A DNA stretch of 64,000 nt from Amyelois transitella (lineage: Eukaryota > Arthropoda > Insecta > Lepidoptera > Pyralidae): the NCBI RefSeq assembly GCF_032362555.1, contig NC_083522.1, positions 5,000,001-5,064,000 of the forward strand. The letters run 5' to 3'. The notes under the pieces were generated by a model, which made no database searches, had not been told where the DNA came from, and worked only from the letters and a program-made list of their open reading frames with translations. Of the stretch, positions 30,701 to 43,730 are shown one piece after another. Position 1 is the stretch's first letter. Every line of letters begins with the position of its first letter. Made by a program: the position numbers and the translations under genes.

Positions 30701-32439
30701 AATTCTGATATTTTCTTTCAGCACTGGCATTGAAGCAAGGCGCACCACATATCGCGTTAGAATCAATATCGACGCAGAGGCAACATTATGTCACAGTTCG
30801 GAACATAAAGGTTGGTATAAAAAAATTATGCCAAAGACGCGGGCGCAACTTTTTTTTTCAATTTTCAATTAACAATATAAAACAATACAAGGTTATTAGG
30901 CTATTTGCGAGAGTGTTGGTAATGCAAGTGTACCGCGGCAATGTACCAATGAGTCTTTTCTGAGGGGCGTACATTATTTTGATTGACCAATGCTCTTGCG
31001 GTGAGAAACATCGTTACAAAATTCAGGGAACTGGATTGGCTTGCAACCTGTCAATATTTGAATCTCAATTCTATGATAAAGCTGAATGTGAACCTTTCAG
31101 TCAACACTATACACATGTATGTTTATTTTTTTTTAGGCAATAGCCCTTTCAGACATGGGTAGAGTGGACGATGCATTGCCAGTGCTAAGGACGGTTTTAG
31201 ATGTGGACTTGCCGGAACAGCGTGACAAACACACATTCTTTGAAGAAACTGTAAGTTATCTGCAAATAAGTAATAATAATCCTTAATACACGATTTTTGT
31301 CCTCTGTTCATCCAAAATATTCCTCGAATTTGAAAATTAAAAAGTCAAAAAGAATCTTGATGATCGGTTTAGTACTTCTGAAGATTAGCCATTATAAACA
31401 AACAGTCAAACTTACAAACTTTGTCTTTTCATAATAAAAGTGTAGATAAAAAAAGATGATATAAAACTGCCAGTTATCACCAACATTCTTTGTCAATAAG
31501 AAAGAAAATCAGCATCAAATTCAATATTGCACAGAAAAATAGGGCTGACGCACTGTTTCTTGCTAAGTTGTAATAAAAATTTTACTTTTATTAGGTATCA
31601 AGAATACGGCAAACGGTTGAGAAGTCAAAAAATCCTGACCTCCAGAGAGAATTCGAGGATATTGAGAAGGCTCTAAAAGACAGAGGACTTATTGACAAAC
31701 AGGTTTCTACTTTTTTCTTTATAATGTGTTCAAGTAGTAATATTTGAGTAATTCGAACTTCGGCAAAAAATACATTTTTGTATGTTTGTTCATGACTGTT
31801 GGAATCTGGTAGAAAACTAGGAGACTATAATTCAAGTTGCCTGGGCAGTAACATCGATTCCACCAACTGCTACAGGGTCTCACATATTTTAATGATATAT
31901 GCCATTATCATAAGGTTTATTATTATATTAAGCTAGTACTCAAGAACCAGAGAATAGAACAGAAAAGAAGAATTCCATCAATTCATCATTTAGCCATACA
32001 GCTTAACGTGCCTTTTCAGTCTTTTTAAGACTGTCGGCGCTGTCTACCCCGCAAGGGATATCCCTTAATATAGACGTCTATGTAGTCGTGACTATATGAA
32101 TGTATGTATGTAGGTACTATGTGTACCCAAGAACACAAGTCCGAAACTAAGTTCAATGAATCCAAGTGATTTACGCGTATTATTCACGAACGTCAATAGG
32201 GTTTATGTGACATCTTATCTATTTATATTGCTTTTATTAACCTACGAGAGAAAATAAGACAAGTTACGTTTTAATTATTGATTTGTCCTTCAACAACTTT
32301 TTCCTTATTGAAACATTTTTTGCAGAGTCTCGACCAACTACTAAATTCGGAGATCACGATCAACGTTAATAAGAAAACGCCGTTCCAGAACAAAAAAATA
32401 TTACCGTTTGGACATCGCCAGAGGAAGAATATGAACTAG
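27707..32439 (+). CDS. PTCD2: Pentatricopeptide repeat-containing protein 2, mitochondrial; 9 exons
   Basis: Coding exons: 27707-27797, 28372-28591, 28856-28958, 29359-29553, 30014-30110, 30722-30810, 31137-31250, 31595-31702, 32326-32439. All junctions are GT-AG with matching phase; the product is 376 residues (human 388). The first exon encodes a basic, hydroxylated leader (MSLIALNFVKSSLYHNLRF) suited to mitochondrial import. Landmarks shared with PTCD2 are the motif SEYRFGSFIFGPVIMRMFHF near residue 105, then helical pairs such as TYQLLLDLLYNHEMYDEMYE and IVLILAACYKQN. The C-terminus is basic (PFGHRQRKNMN). In mammals PTCD2 is an RNA-binding factor for processing of mitochondrial cytochrome b transcripts and complex III assembly; that role is transferred from the family. 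The choice of first exon rests on leader content, a good donor and phase, and is the least certain part. A likely poly(A) signal is at 33234. Confidence 0.88.
30130..30370 (-). repeat. 3' UTR fragment of the CR1/Jockey-like LINE
   Basis: Minus-strand copy of the same 3' UTR found at 22.2-22.5 kb, with landmarks TTTTGCACCATAAGAG, GATAGAGATGGTACAAAGGC and TTGGCGCAGAGCAAAATAAA. It is in PTCD2 intron 5 and contains no coding part. Confidence 0.75.
31020..32115 (+). repeat. SINE-A fragments in PTCD2 introns
   Basis: A partial plus-strand copy lies at about 31025-31115 (GGCTTGCAACCTGTC...TTTGAATCTCAATTCTATGA), before exon 7, and a 3' half at about 31975-32110 (CAGTCTTTTTAAGACTGTCG, GTCTACCCCGCAAGGGATAT, ATGTATGTATGT tail) in the last intron. 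PTCD2 exons 7 and 8 lie between these two pieces and are not part of the repeat. Confidence 0.6.
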
Positions 32440-34290
32440 TACCTGAACAGTTATTGTTTTTAATGTATATTGTATACATTGTTTTGTAGGTTGTAGTCTA
32501 ACTGCTAAACTCAAATTATTTATTTCTCAACATTGGATGCAATGTATAAATATATTGGCGCTAGTGGAGAAGCATCGCAGCACACAGCGTTTTCAAAGAT
32601 AAACATTAAAAGACTTGGGACGAAAGTGAGAGTCCTTCCCTTTGTCTATTAGTGTAGGTAATCTGAACAAGCACTTTTGAGTCGCGTTCCCCGTACCCGT
32701 TCACTAAAAATTCCAAGTCTTGGCAGACTTTTAATTTTTAGTGAACAAACTCGATTTTGCGTTGAAATAATGTTATTCTGCTAGTTAGTAATACCAATAC
32801 AATTTGTACAAACAAATTAACTAGATGAATGCGAGTCCGAAAACTGTTTTAGCTGTAGCTTATGTGATGGGATGACTGCGCTATCGTATGTATGAATTAT
32901 AATGTGAAAGAGGTTTCTTTAGTTGTTTAAAACTCAGGTTTATTTTTTTTGTTATATTGTAAATATTCAGTTTTTATTAATGTATGAATGGATAACTTGC
33001 GAAAAAAATATAATCAAAATTACGAAATACATAATACAAGTATACTCAATCTTCTTTTTTGGTAAAATTGGTTCCATTTCTGTGTTAATTTTGACCTTTG
33101 GTCGTTGTTGTTGGAAACTAATACAGTACTATCTCAAAGTATCATTGGTACCTACCTCACATCAAAAATTTTAAAGATATTTGGCGACCAATGTTTTATT
33201 TATACACGTGAGTTGTTAATATGATATAAAGGGAATAAATATGAGTTTTATAAGAAATGTGATGTCTTTTTATTTAAATTCAAACACAGCATGATTATTA
33301 TCGTCCTCTTGGCTTGCGTCCTTATCTGTATAAAGAGGAGGTCGAGGTTCAAGTTGTTAAATCAGTTGATCAGTGTTTCTTAGTTTCACATTTTCACTCA
33401 TTAAACAGCGTATGTGAACAGCCTTTAGTTGGACATTTTTTCTCACAAATGCATCAGGTGACAGGTGGTCTTATAGGCACAACGGTAGTCGATAAAAAAT
33501 AATACCTACTTTACATGTGGGGTGGGTACATAGACGACCGACGACAACTTTTCGCACGACGACAAAATATCGCACGTGACCTTGGAATTTTGTATAATGC
33601 CGATACAGAGTACCTAGATAAGACGAAGTTTGTAATTACAAATGCAACTCGATTCCCAACTAGTTATATACAATTTTTACTCTATATTTACCTAAATATA
33701 AAATATTTTTTGTTTTTGAAACAAAAAAAAAACCTATCTCTTTTATTGACCCCGGTTCCGCCTTCGAGGAAAGTATCTTTGTCCTTTTTCATATTCCACA
33801 CTTTAGATGTAGATACTTATACAAAATTTTATAACAGTGGTCTAATTATGATCAGGTAACAAATTTACTTTCACATTTAAAATTTCATCAAAATCCGTCC
33901 GGAACTTTCATTTACCTATATCATACCGGCTTCGCGCGGGTACCATATATCATTTATACACTTATGTGCTATGCTAAATCCAAAGCTAAGTGATGTAGTA
34001 TAGGGTGTCAACCTACCTAAGTAAGTATACTCTTACTAGTATCCATGTAATGTCTGGAAATGTGCAAGTAAAATAAAGGTAGACTCAGAGTTTAGAATCT
34101 TTTGTGCAGAACGGAGCGTTGCAGGAGTCATTACGTGCCCGCTTTCCTCTCATTACAGCGGAAATTAAAGACTTGCCGGGAAAGGTGGAAATTTTACTGC
34201 ACATGTACGTGATTCTTCGTAACCCTGTGCACGACGTGTTGTTGTGGGATTTTCTAGAGTCAGGTTACGATTTAAGAAATAAATATATAA
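32440..34290. other. PTCD2 3' UTR and intergenic DNA, no gene recognised
   Basis: The first 800 bp are probably the PTCD2 3' UTR (AATAAA at 33234). The remainder holds open frames up to 114 codons (for example near 33515) with no protein-like pattern, and a decayed dispersed repeat near 33880-33950 (CCGGCTTCGCGCGGGTACC). Confidence 0.4.
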
Positions 34291-34640
34291 GGGACAAATT
34301 AGACTGATTGAGTTAGCCTCGAAGTAAGTTCGAAACTTGTGTTACGAGATACTAACTCAACGATACTATATTTTATAACAAATACTTATATAGATAAATA
34401 TACATATATGGGACAAATTTCATTGATTGAGTTAGCCTCGAAGTAAGTTCGAAACTTGTGTTACGAGATACTAACTCAACGAAACTATATTTTATAAAAT
34501 AATAAATACTTATATAGATAAACATCCAAGACCCAGGCCAATCAGAAAAAGTTCTTTTCCCATCATGCCCTGGCCGAGATTCGCACCCGGGACCTCCGGT
34601 GTCACAGACAAGCGTACTACCGCTGCGCCACAGAGGCCGT
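34291..34640 (-). repeat. tRNA-derived SINE (SINE-C) with a tandemly duplicated 3' part
   Basis: Read on the minus strand, the element starts with an A box (TGGCGCAGCGGTAG, 34617-34630) followed by a B box (GGTGCGAATCT, about 34577-34589), the two pol III promoter parts of a tRNA. Downstream, a block of about 120 bp is present twice (34291-34410 and 34411-34525), each beginning GGGACAAATT on the plus strand and containing TAGCCTCGAAGTAAGTTCGA. A second copy of this family is at 45.8-46.1 kb and has only one block. Confidence 0.8.
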
Positions 34641-37600
34641 CAAGAAACTTTAGAAATCGAGTAATGGCAATATTAGTCAATAATAAAATTTAAAAACATT
34701 GAAAAACAAGAATTTGTGCCGTCAGTGGGTACTTACTTAGATCAAAAGCTTTTTGTTGCAATACCGATTACATAATTTGATGTTAGTGGTAAGCATTAAA
34801 ATAAAGAAATATAATTAAAGCCACATTTTTATATTTAAATGTTCTCAACCTTTGATCAAGTTATTAACTCGTCTCATTCAAATCAATGCAAGCGGTTAAT
34901 GTCGGTTGCTATATTGTGGTAGCCACTGTTCCGAAATGTTTATCTCACTATGCTGGTCGGTGAAATAGAAACCGTAGTTACCAATGTTCCTATGTACCTA
35001 TAAAGACAAACGGAAATTTAAAATCTACGCTTTATTAAGTACTGGCGATATTGAGCATCCTTATTGAAAAAGAAAAACATGTTGAGGAAAATTTTAACAC
35101 AGCGAATCGCCATCCTTGAGGCAACTTTTAACGATAATTTAATTTGCGTGATCATTGTGCAGAAAGTAGTTATTCATAGAACTCCATCGTAGGAAATATT
35201 GTTAAAGACTTGATAACTTCTTTAAGTGGTAGTATCGATCGTTTACTTTAATGCTATGCAAACTAGTTATTCTGAAGTCCTAGGTAATTTAATTTCTTAC
35301 TGAAATTTAAGAACATTTATTTCGTGGAAAAGCTTAGCTGTATTAATAAGTTTATACCTAGAGAACTTATATTACCTACTTACTTATTTATTTGTTCCTA
35401 GGGGGCAGAAGGGCACGAAAAATAAAATTACAGTTTAGACTCTTACAAGTAAACATACATTACATAAAGTTACGCCTCTTTCCCGGAGGTGATAGCAGAG
35501 ACAACATTTTTCCACTTCATCCACATTCATCACACACATTCTCTTTAAGTATACGAGTATACAGACAAAAAAGTCTAATGAAGTAAGAATAATAAAATTA
35601 ACTACATATCAAGAGATTCTACAAATTTTTCGTGCAAAGGTGCTTGTCGGTGCCTTATCTTAAAACTTATCTTTATACAGGCAGCTAACTCTCACCTTTC
35701 GGTCCTTAAGTTTTTGCACTAGAAAAAATGTTCGGACGTGGAGAATTGGAATCGTTACGTCAAGAAGATTGGCAGGTAGCATTAATCAGATATCGTTTTC
35801 AGCTCTACCACCGAGAATTTTTTTCTCATTCTGGTGATTTTGGTAAAAGACCAACATATTTTTTATCAAAATCTAACAACATCTAAACTAAGTATGACTT
35901 AAGGCGATAGTGTTATTGTTTAATCCATTTAAATAAAATTCTTCCGTTGCTTTTCCGTCTGAGTGGTCGGACAGACTGACAGGCAGAGCGCATCCTAAAC
36001 CCAAAGGTCTAGAGAAATTAAAGTTGAGGTTGCCATATAGATTCCTTATGTGGTCTAGGGGTGAACTAAAATATGTATCATTTCCCGAAATACCCACGGG
36101 AACGAAAATTAACGGGGTTCATGATTTAACTCCGGTGAAACAACGGCTGTACCCTAGTTAGTGATTATACTCTTTACCCAATTATAAATATCCGAATCAT
36201 CTCGTAACAATATGGAAGCGTGTATTTAACTTGTGACGAGTTGGTATGTAGTACAAAATACTTGTTGAAATGATAGTGTGCGTGAACATCTGGTCGGAAC
36301 CATGCTTGCATATTGTTCAGCGAAAATTGTGGTTACATGTGACGTATGACAAAGCATTGAACAATACCCTTTGTTGTGGATAAGCTAACTATAGCACATT
36401 ATGTAAGTAATCATTTGAAATAAGTTTAAATTGGAAGTTATACCACTTTAATGAGTATGAAAATTCTAAGAACACTATGTTAGACGTGTAGATGTGACTA
36501 TTTTAACCACAGTAATTATGCAAACCTGATTAAAAAATACTAAGAGGAATAAAATTAGGTACCTACTTATTATACGACTATTTATTCTTTAGCAAATAAT
36601 TATTATTAAATATTAATAAACTAGTGAAAGTTATTATTTTGCATACAAACAACTATACCGATTTTGAAGATTCTTAATGAAGAAAAAATAATAAGTAAGT
36701 AGATAGTTTCATACGTTTCAAGTGTAGTAACACGAAGTATCTTTTGCTAAGTAAATTATTTATTTTGTTTATCACAGAACAGCGGTAGACTGAGCATGAC
36801 AAACGCATGCCATAAATCCGAGCGCAGAGAATGAAAAACGGCGTCACTTTCGCTGAGATCTCCAGGCCCACGAAATTGGTGTCGACTGGAAAAATAATAT
36901 ATTTTGCGACATTAAGTTTCCTTCATACGAAGCCTGGTAATATTTGGTAAAGATTAGGAAAATTAGCATTTCTATGTACCTACAAGTTTTTCGATCGAAA
37001 ATACTGACTGTAGGTAAAAAAATAATATAAATGGACCTTTATTTTGGATCCGTTTGGAAATGATGTTAGAATTTATGAACCAATCGTCTCATAAGATTTG
37101 TAAACTGAGTTCATAATTTATCTATAAATGATGGATTTCCAGCAATGAAAGTGTATACTCGATATAAAGGGAATTCTTAACGCCTGGAGTCTGGACTCGT
37201 ATGCATGATAAATTGCATGTGATTTGTGTCTTGTCCATATGAATGTGCATTTTATATAAAGTATGTGAAGAATGTGTCGATTTGAGAATGTTATAAACTA
37301 CCGAACATACAAACATTTGATATTAATTTTAATATTAGAATATCATTTATTTGAAAACTTTCAGTAGTAAATAATTTGAAATTATCCTAATAATCTTAAT
37401 TAAAAGGGTAGTTAATTTTAAATACTTACAAGTAAGTAAATCAAGTCACTTCTGGCTGGCACTACCATGTAGGAAAATTAAATACTTATTGTATTATTGG
37501 TATCGTTTACAATCGATAGTAAAGCGCGAACCATTCAATAAATTAATTATATTCTTTATAGATAACAATAATGAACATTACGGTGTGAGGTTAAAGTTTT

Positions 37601-37690
37601 TTCAAATTGAATTTCAAAGTCGGTTTCATTTGATTCCATTGAAAAAACATTAATTGAAAGAGCATCAATTTCAATTAAGTTCTTTAGAAC
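34641..37690. other. Intergenic DNA with minor repeat fragments
   Basis: A short piece of the RTE-like LINE tail is visible at about 35465-35540 (ACGCCTCTTTCCCGGAGG), rearranged. A small frame of 52 codons runs at 35728-35886 (MFGRGELESLRQEDWQ...), with a donor-like CAG|GTAGCA after the first 16 codons; no family was recognised and it may be chance. Near 36070-36115 there is a dispersed-repeat fragment. Otherwise nothing was identified. Confidence 0.4.
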
Positions 37691-40050
37691 TTAATTGAAA
37701 ACCGCGTAAATTTTATACACGACTTGTACAACTGTACCGAACGTGTCTCGGTTCATGATGAAAATATCGGCCGCGGTGAGATACAGCGGGCGTTCAGACA
37801 ACGCTAACACGAAGCATACGATCTTCGCTTGTTTTACTTTCATTAGCTCCCAGCCACACGAGTACGCCGCCAGTGACATTTCGTTTTCAGCACTGAATAA
37901 AAGTTCTCCCCCGAAGCAATAGACGAACAATGGTAGCACCCCGGTTACTCCTGTCAATATCGTATTACTCAAATTCCAAGCATTCAATGTCTGGAGCGTC
38001 GTAACAAGAACGATAGTCATCAAAAGGAAATGGCATCCAAATATAATCTTGTACAGCTTTCTTATTTTTGCGTGGTATTGCATGAAAAATTGGTGATGTT
38101 TCACACAAAAACGTAGTTTGTCGTCTACTGATTTGTTTTTCTCGTCCTTTGGTATCGTTTCGTCGTACATGACCTTCTGGATCTGATTTAGCGTTTCTGT
38201 TATTGCGTAGATGTGCCCGAGCTCGTGAGATAACAAAGTGACGAATAACACGATATATCCGGTTTGATTGATGGCCGAAAACGCTGTGGCGACAATTATA
38301 AGGGCGAATGCTATTTCGAAGTATGGACTCTCTTTAGCGCTCGAGAAACCTATGAACAGAAATTTCAAATTAATCTTGGTCACGTTCATGTTAATTTGTG
38401 TCGATGATGATAAGAATGTAAAGTTAGTAATTTATTCAAAACGCGATAAATATGGTGGGGGTGGAAAGGTAAGTAAAGCTAGGTGTATTGGTATCATCAT
38501 GGTAGATGACTGTAAACCAACATTCTACTTGTACTTGGTTTGAAGTCAACAATTGAGACTGGAGCCGAGAATACACTCGAAATTGAATTTATTTCAGGAA
38601 GAAAATACTTTAATCTTTAAGTTAAAACTACTAAGGTTCAAAAAAGAGGCACAAAGAAAGAATATTTAGTATTAAACGTACCATAAATTTCCCCAGGCGT
38701 TGTTGGTAAGTACTTATCATTTCCAATAATGGTTAGCAACAGAGGGAGAATCAAATAAATCATATGAGAAGCAGCCTGATTGAGTACTACCAGCCACGAT
38801 ACGTACTGGCCGCTTTGTAAGGTTTTCACAATCTTGAGTCGTGCCCTTTCATCGGTGACAGAATTCAGGCCCTGCTGGCTCATGGCAAATATCTTTTTCA
38901 AGCGAGCACTGAAATGAATACATAGTTAATAAATATATTATTATTACCTTATAGATTACCTTTTGCAATCGGGAACAGAAGCAGCTAGGACACACTATGT
39001 TTTTTCGAAAATAAATGTGTAATCAAAAGATTTTTGCTAGCCTCCAGACTAGCAGCATAGTCTGGAGCAATTTCTGTATTTACCTTGAAGTCCACATGAA
39101 AATGTATTTCGACATGGGAATACAAGTGGAGCTGAGGCAGTTGATAGCCTTGAAGCACTCCACTTTGTCAGGGAACACGTTTATTAAATACACACTTTGA
39201 CTGAACGTGCCAACGTAAATAAAGGCGCCGGCGCATAAAAACATGCCAAATATGGAACCGAATGATATATCTGAAAAGTAAATAAATAATAAAAAAATGT
39301 CGTAATTAATTTTTTGCTGGCGAAAAACATCGTTTGGTTAGCATACAAAAATTTGGTTTGTGAAACATACATCAAATCACGTCTCTTTCGCGGAGGTGTA
39401 GTATAGGCTAACACTGAGAACATTATACCTATTATAATGATTTTTTTTCGCAATCGTTGTTAAGCAATCTTGATTATTTTGAATAATAAAAGATTTTGCC
39501 TATTTGATTTGATAATTTTATTTGAGAGTGGATTGTAATCTGATGGGAGTTGGAAATAAAGTATACGATGAGAAAATATATGTAATATATTTTCGAGTAG
39601 AGAGACGAAGAAGACGGATTCCCTAGAGAGTCTAATAGGCTAATGTAATATTTCTTAAAGATATTCTCGTTGACAAGGTTGACTATAAAATGACACTTAT
39701 TAAATATGTATTTAAAAAAAAATGTTGAATATAATTAAAAAAAAATTGTTAAGAAATTAACTCAGAAACGACTAAATCGATATTGATGAAATTTGGTACA
39801 GACCTTCAAGAGTAGGTAACATGGACAATAATAATAGATTTTTGTAATATTTTCAGGATGCGTCGGGCGAAACCTCATTGAGGTATAAAAAAATACTTAG
39901 TGACTTACGCCGATCGGGATCACCAAAAACATTATGGATTCCCACTAACTTTTGTATTGAACTTATCATGTTTTTTGATGCATCTATAGGGTCCTTGTCG
40001 GATTCAATAAATTTACTAATAATAAAAAGCTTGACTGATCTTAAAGTCAT
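37691..40050 (-). CDS. Insect odorant receptor (7tm_6 family), 4 exons
   Basis: Coding exons in order of translation: 40050-39909, 39270-39084, 38908-38682, 38349-37691. Junctions are GT-AG on the minus strand with matching phases (1, 2, 1), giving 404 residues, the usual length for insect odorant receptors. About seven hydrophobic segments are seen, for example IFGMFLCAGAFIYVGTF, MIYLILPLLLTIIG, IAFALIIVATAFSAI, IVLFVTLLSHELG and VLPLFVYCFGGELL. The C-terminus carries the family signature: SAENEMSLAAYSCGWE, then LSERPLYLTAADIFIMNRDT and a TF..VV...Y..Y ending. Insect odorant receptors form ligand-gated ion channels with the co-receptor Orco in olfactory neurons, with an inverted topology; that is family knowledge. 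The ligand cannot be told. The first exon is the least certain: it rests on phase, a good donor and a 47-residue N-terminus of the expected size. Confidence 0.85.
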
Positions 40051-42740
40051 ATTAAAAGTGTGTATCGTTTAGGGAAAATAAATGACAATTCCGCGTATGT
40101 TCAATTGCCACAGTTTCTTGATAATTGTCTAATAGTTGACACATTCAATTTACCTACGTTGTTAATACGTACATAACAGTAAATTGATCATTAGGTAATT
40201 TTAACTGTTAAATTATTCAGAAAAATAACTCTGTAAGGGTTTGGTTACACTAGGAACAACAGTGTGGGTAAGTTAAATAAATTATACATACATACAAGGT
40301 TTTAACACTGATCTCTATATTTTTCGATAGTTGAAAATCTATCAAAGGGAAAAAACATAAAACCTAGAATTATGAAAAATTCTACCTGGAAACATAATAT
40401 CTACTTGGAAACATATTCGATTCAGTTTCAAGTTATTCCCTTACTTTATTTGTAATTTTTTAATATGTACAAAACAAATGATCACACCTGTGTTACAGAC
40501 AAAGACTTCATGTCTCCACTTGACACGACCCCGGCAAACTTCTTTTTTTTAATCATTTATCAATCATTTTATGTTTACCTGTTTTACAAAGATGTTTTAA
40601 AAAATCTCGTGTAATGTAACGCTAGTAAGTTAATAATTAAAAAAGAACGTAATTGGGTAATAAAAACAAATAAGTAAGTAACAATTAAAGATACTTACAA
40701 AACTTTTAATTGGTTGTCGTTAATTTGCTTATAACAATATTTACGTCGATAATGACTAAGATTTTTGCCCATGGTTTCGTTTTTATATTTTTCTAAGTAT
40801 GTTCAAGTACTTTTCCATAAAAACATATACATATAAAATCAAGGCTTTCCGTTAGACCTCAGGGGAAGACAGAGCCTACAGTACACTATATAAAACAACA
40901 GTGTATTTTGCGTAAACAATAGAACATAAAAATAAACGTATGGACAAAACAGACGGGACAGTGTGCATTGTGTAATAGACGTGTGTCGGAAAAAGTTATT
41001 GAGATATCTACGAAAATGTATAGAGGAATGTAGACGAATGACATATTGTTCCGATTATATCCGGCGACCCTTAATGGGAAGGGATGGATCTTGGAGAGGT
41101 GACATATTATGGGTTAATATTATGACATTGTCTTATTCTTAGCAAAATCGTGCGTAAAAATTATTATTAGATACCAATGGGTTTACAAAAAGCTGTTATA
41201 TATTGTTATATATTAACGACATAATAATAATTTTCGTCTTCATAATAATTTTCGTCTTCCATAATGATTTTCTTAATTTTCATTGTTATATAAATACGAA
41301 AGACGAGCAGAAGAAAAACAAAAGAAAAGCCTTAGATATCTGTCACTATCACCTGTCACTCTCTTTTAAAGCTTTGCTTGGAAGTCAAGATTAAACTTAG
41401 TAATTAACTAAGAATTTAGATTTCAGAATAGAATAACTGGCAGATCCTAGAAGTCAATCAAGGGAAAGGATTTCTTTTAGGCGATGGGTGAGCGACCTGC
41501 CACTGTTAAATATGGTCTTTGAAAATAATTGGCTATATTTAACTCATCAGATACAAGTACTTGATATAGGTATGTATGTTGTTTATTAAGGATACTTAAA
41601 TTTCAATTTATAACCAATTTAAAAAAAGAGATATTTCAATAAGACGATATTTTTAAAATAAATCGTATCTCATTAATTAGTTCATCTATTGCGCGTATTG
41701 CCAACCGCAATATATTCCAATACCGGCTAATTACAAAATCAGCTCCTGTATATGTAGGTGGTAGGTTTTTGTTTCCGATTGACAGTAATTACCTGACTGT
41801 AGTTCATCAATTTGGTAATAATAAAGAATTCGTAATAATACTATCATATATAGACGGACGGAAGGGAAACTCACGTCACCATATTGTTTCTTCAAAAAGT
41901 GAAAAGCATTTCGTCGAATTTTATTTTATTAACGTTAGCTCCCAACTAATAATAAAAATGCGAAAAGAAGTTTATTTGTTTCTACGGAACCAATCTTCTT
42001 GAAATTTTTCGTATTTATATAATCAACAGTCTTGAAAAAATATAGTTTCTGTGGGATTTGCGAAAAACCTGTATTATTATGTTATTGGGGCTAAATTCGC
42101 CCGGGCGAAGTTGCGAGTAACAGCTAGTATTGGACCTAGTTGTAAGAAAACTCCCAGAGCAATAATTGTGTATTTGAGCTTGCATCAATTTAGGTTGGTT
42201 TCCGATCATCCTTTCCTTATTCGAAGATTCTTGTGACCAATTTACCTATCACGATCTCAGTATCCAAGTTTCCACTTTCAAAGTTTGCCGTGATTTCCTC
42301 ATTCATTATTTCGTCATTAATTTGCCACCAGAAATATATATGAAAGCTTTCGGACCGACATCCATTGAAATTGCTTTTGGGAAAATTAATGCTACATTAA
42401 GAATTAATTACTCTGAAAATTTTCAATCCGGGGAACGACCTTAGTGACATTAGTATCAAGTAATGGTTTATTTAAACGACCTCAAGTTAATTATCAATCC
42501 ATTTATTCGCAGTAGAAATGCAATAAAATAGAAGTAGGGTGTGGGTTTACTCGAGGCACAAAATAAAGAATAACAAGAGAAGGCTTTTCGTAATGTTTGA
42601 ATTGGGTATTGTTTAGTTTAGGCAACAAACCATGACTGCTGTTCTGTGTTACCTTTTGGCATCGAAATGCCTACAATTTTAAACTAGAAAGAGGTTTAAA
42701 ATAAATAATTAAATATCACAGTAGCTTCGACGCGGAATAT
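40051..42740. other. Gene-poor stretch with decayed repeats
   Basis: No coding exon recognised. Decayed dispersed-repeat pieces are visible at about 39755-39850 (just upstream, in the receptor intron), 41470-41520 (SINE-A, AGGCGATGGGTGAGCGACCT) and 41950-42130 (ending CCCGGGCGAAGTTGCGAGTA). Short open frames here show no family pattern. Confidence 0.4.
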
Positions 42741-42742
42741 AC

Positions 42743-42935
42743 ATACATACATACATATGGTCACGTCTATGACCCTGGTGGGGTAGACAGAGCCAACAGT
42801 CTTGAAAAGACTATACATACAAATATAATAACGAATAAGATAAAATTGCGATTTAAATAGAGACAGGCTGCTAGCCCATCGCCTTAAGGAAGAATCCCAA
42901 AGTGTCCAAGCCTTTCTCTTGATTGACTTTTTCTA
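42743..42935 (-). repeat. SINE-A copy
   Basis: Minus-strand copy beginning with the tail CATACATACATACATATGGT, then GGGGTAGACAGAGCCAACAG and CTGCTAGCCCATCGCC. The middle is rearranged. Confidence 0.7.
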
Positions 42936-43529
42936 TTTGTGCGGGAGAGAAGCAACTGGCATAGACTATGTTTAGAAAGTACATTACATTTTTGAGCTTT
43001 CTGTGTTTCCCTTATTTTTTAAACAAGGAATGCTACCCGACTTGATGTATGAAACTTGGTGGAGTTTGCGAAGTGCAATGGTGTGCAGTTGGTGCTAAGT
43101 AAGTAATTGTTATTTTTTTCCTTTATAAAGACAATCTCAGTGGTTAAATAATTAGGTAAGTATAATTATAAGGGGTATTCGTCTTTACCTTAGTTAAGGT
43201 TACGTTGTAGTGTTATAAAATAATAATAAAATTTACTAAAATAAGTTTTGGTTCCGACTCATAAGATTTTCCATTTGAGTCTTGCCACGTCTCGCGCTGT
43301 CATCGATATGCATCAATCGCAAACTTCATTTTTTCCAAAGGGTTATAGTTCAAAAGGAGTGTCTGCCGGTTTGTATCAAACAGAGCCATTTGGCCGGCCG
43401 CCAAAACGATTATTATCGTTATGAGTTTGCAAAAAAAAAATGGAATGGCTCAATAATGTGAGGTCACGGGCTGGGCTTATTTTGCTGGTAATATTTAAAA
43501 ATATATGTTAGTGTTCATAGTAATACTAT

Positions 43530-43730
43530 ATACATACATACATATGGTCACGTCTATATCCCTTGTGGGGTAGACAGAGCCAACAGTCTTGAAAAGACTG
43601 AATGGCCACGTTCAGCTATTTGGCTTAATGATATAATTGAGATTTAAAAAGTGACAGGTTGCTAACCCATCGCCTAAAAAAGAATTCCAAGTTTGTAAGC
43701 CTATCCCTTAGTCGAGTGGTCCTATTCTTT
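43530..43730 (-). repeat. SINE-A copy, well preserved
   Basis: Minus-strand copy with tail ATACATACATATGGTCACGT, then GGGGTAGACAGAGCCAACAG, CTTGAAAAGACTGAATGGCC, GACAGGTTGCTAACCCATCG and CCTATCCCTTAGTCG. It is one of the cleanest examples of the 3' two thirds of this family. Confidence 0.8.

Noticed and set aside
33515-33859. 114-codon plus-strand open frame
   Set aside because: Composition is that of translated AT-rich DNA (runs of Phe, Leu, Lys), and it crosses a decayed repeat; no splice or family support.
34550-34640. Possible functional tRNA gene
   Set aside because: A and B boxes are present, but no acceptor stem or anticodon arm pairs properly; the sequence continues into a SINE tail and recurs at 46 kb.
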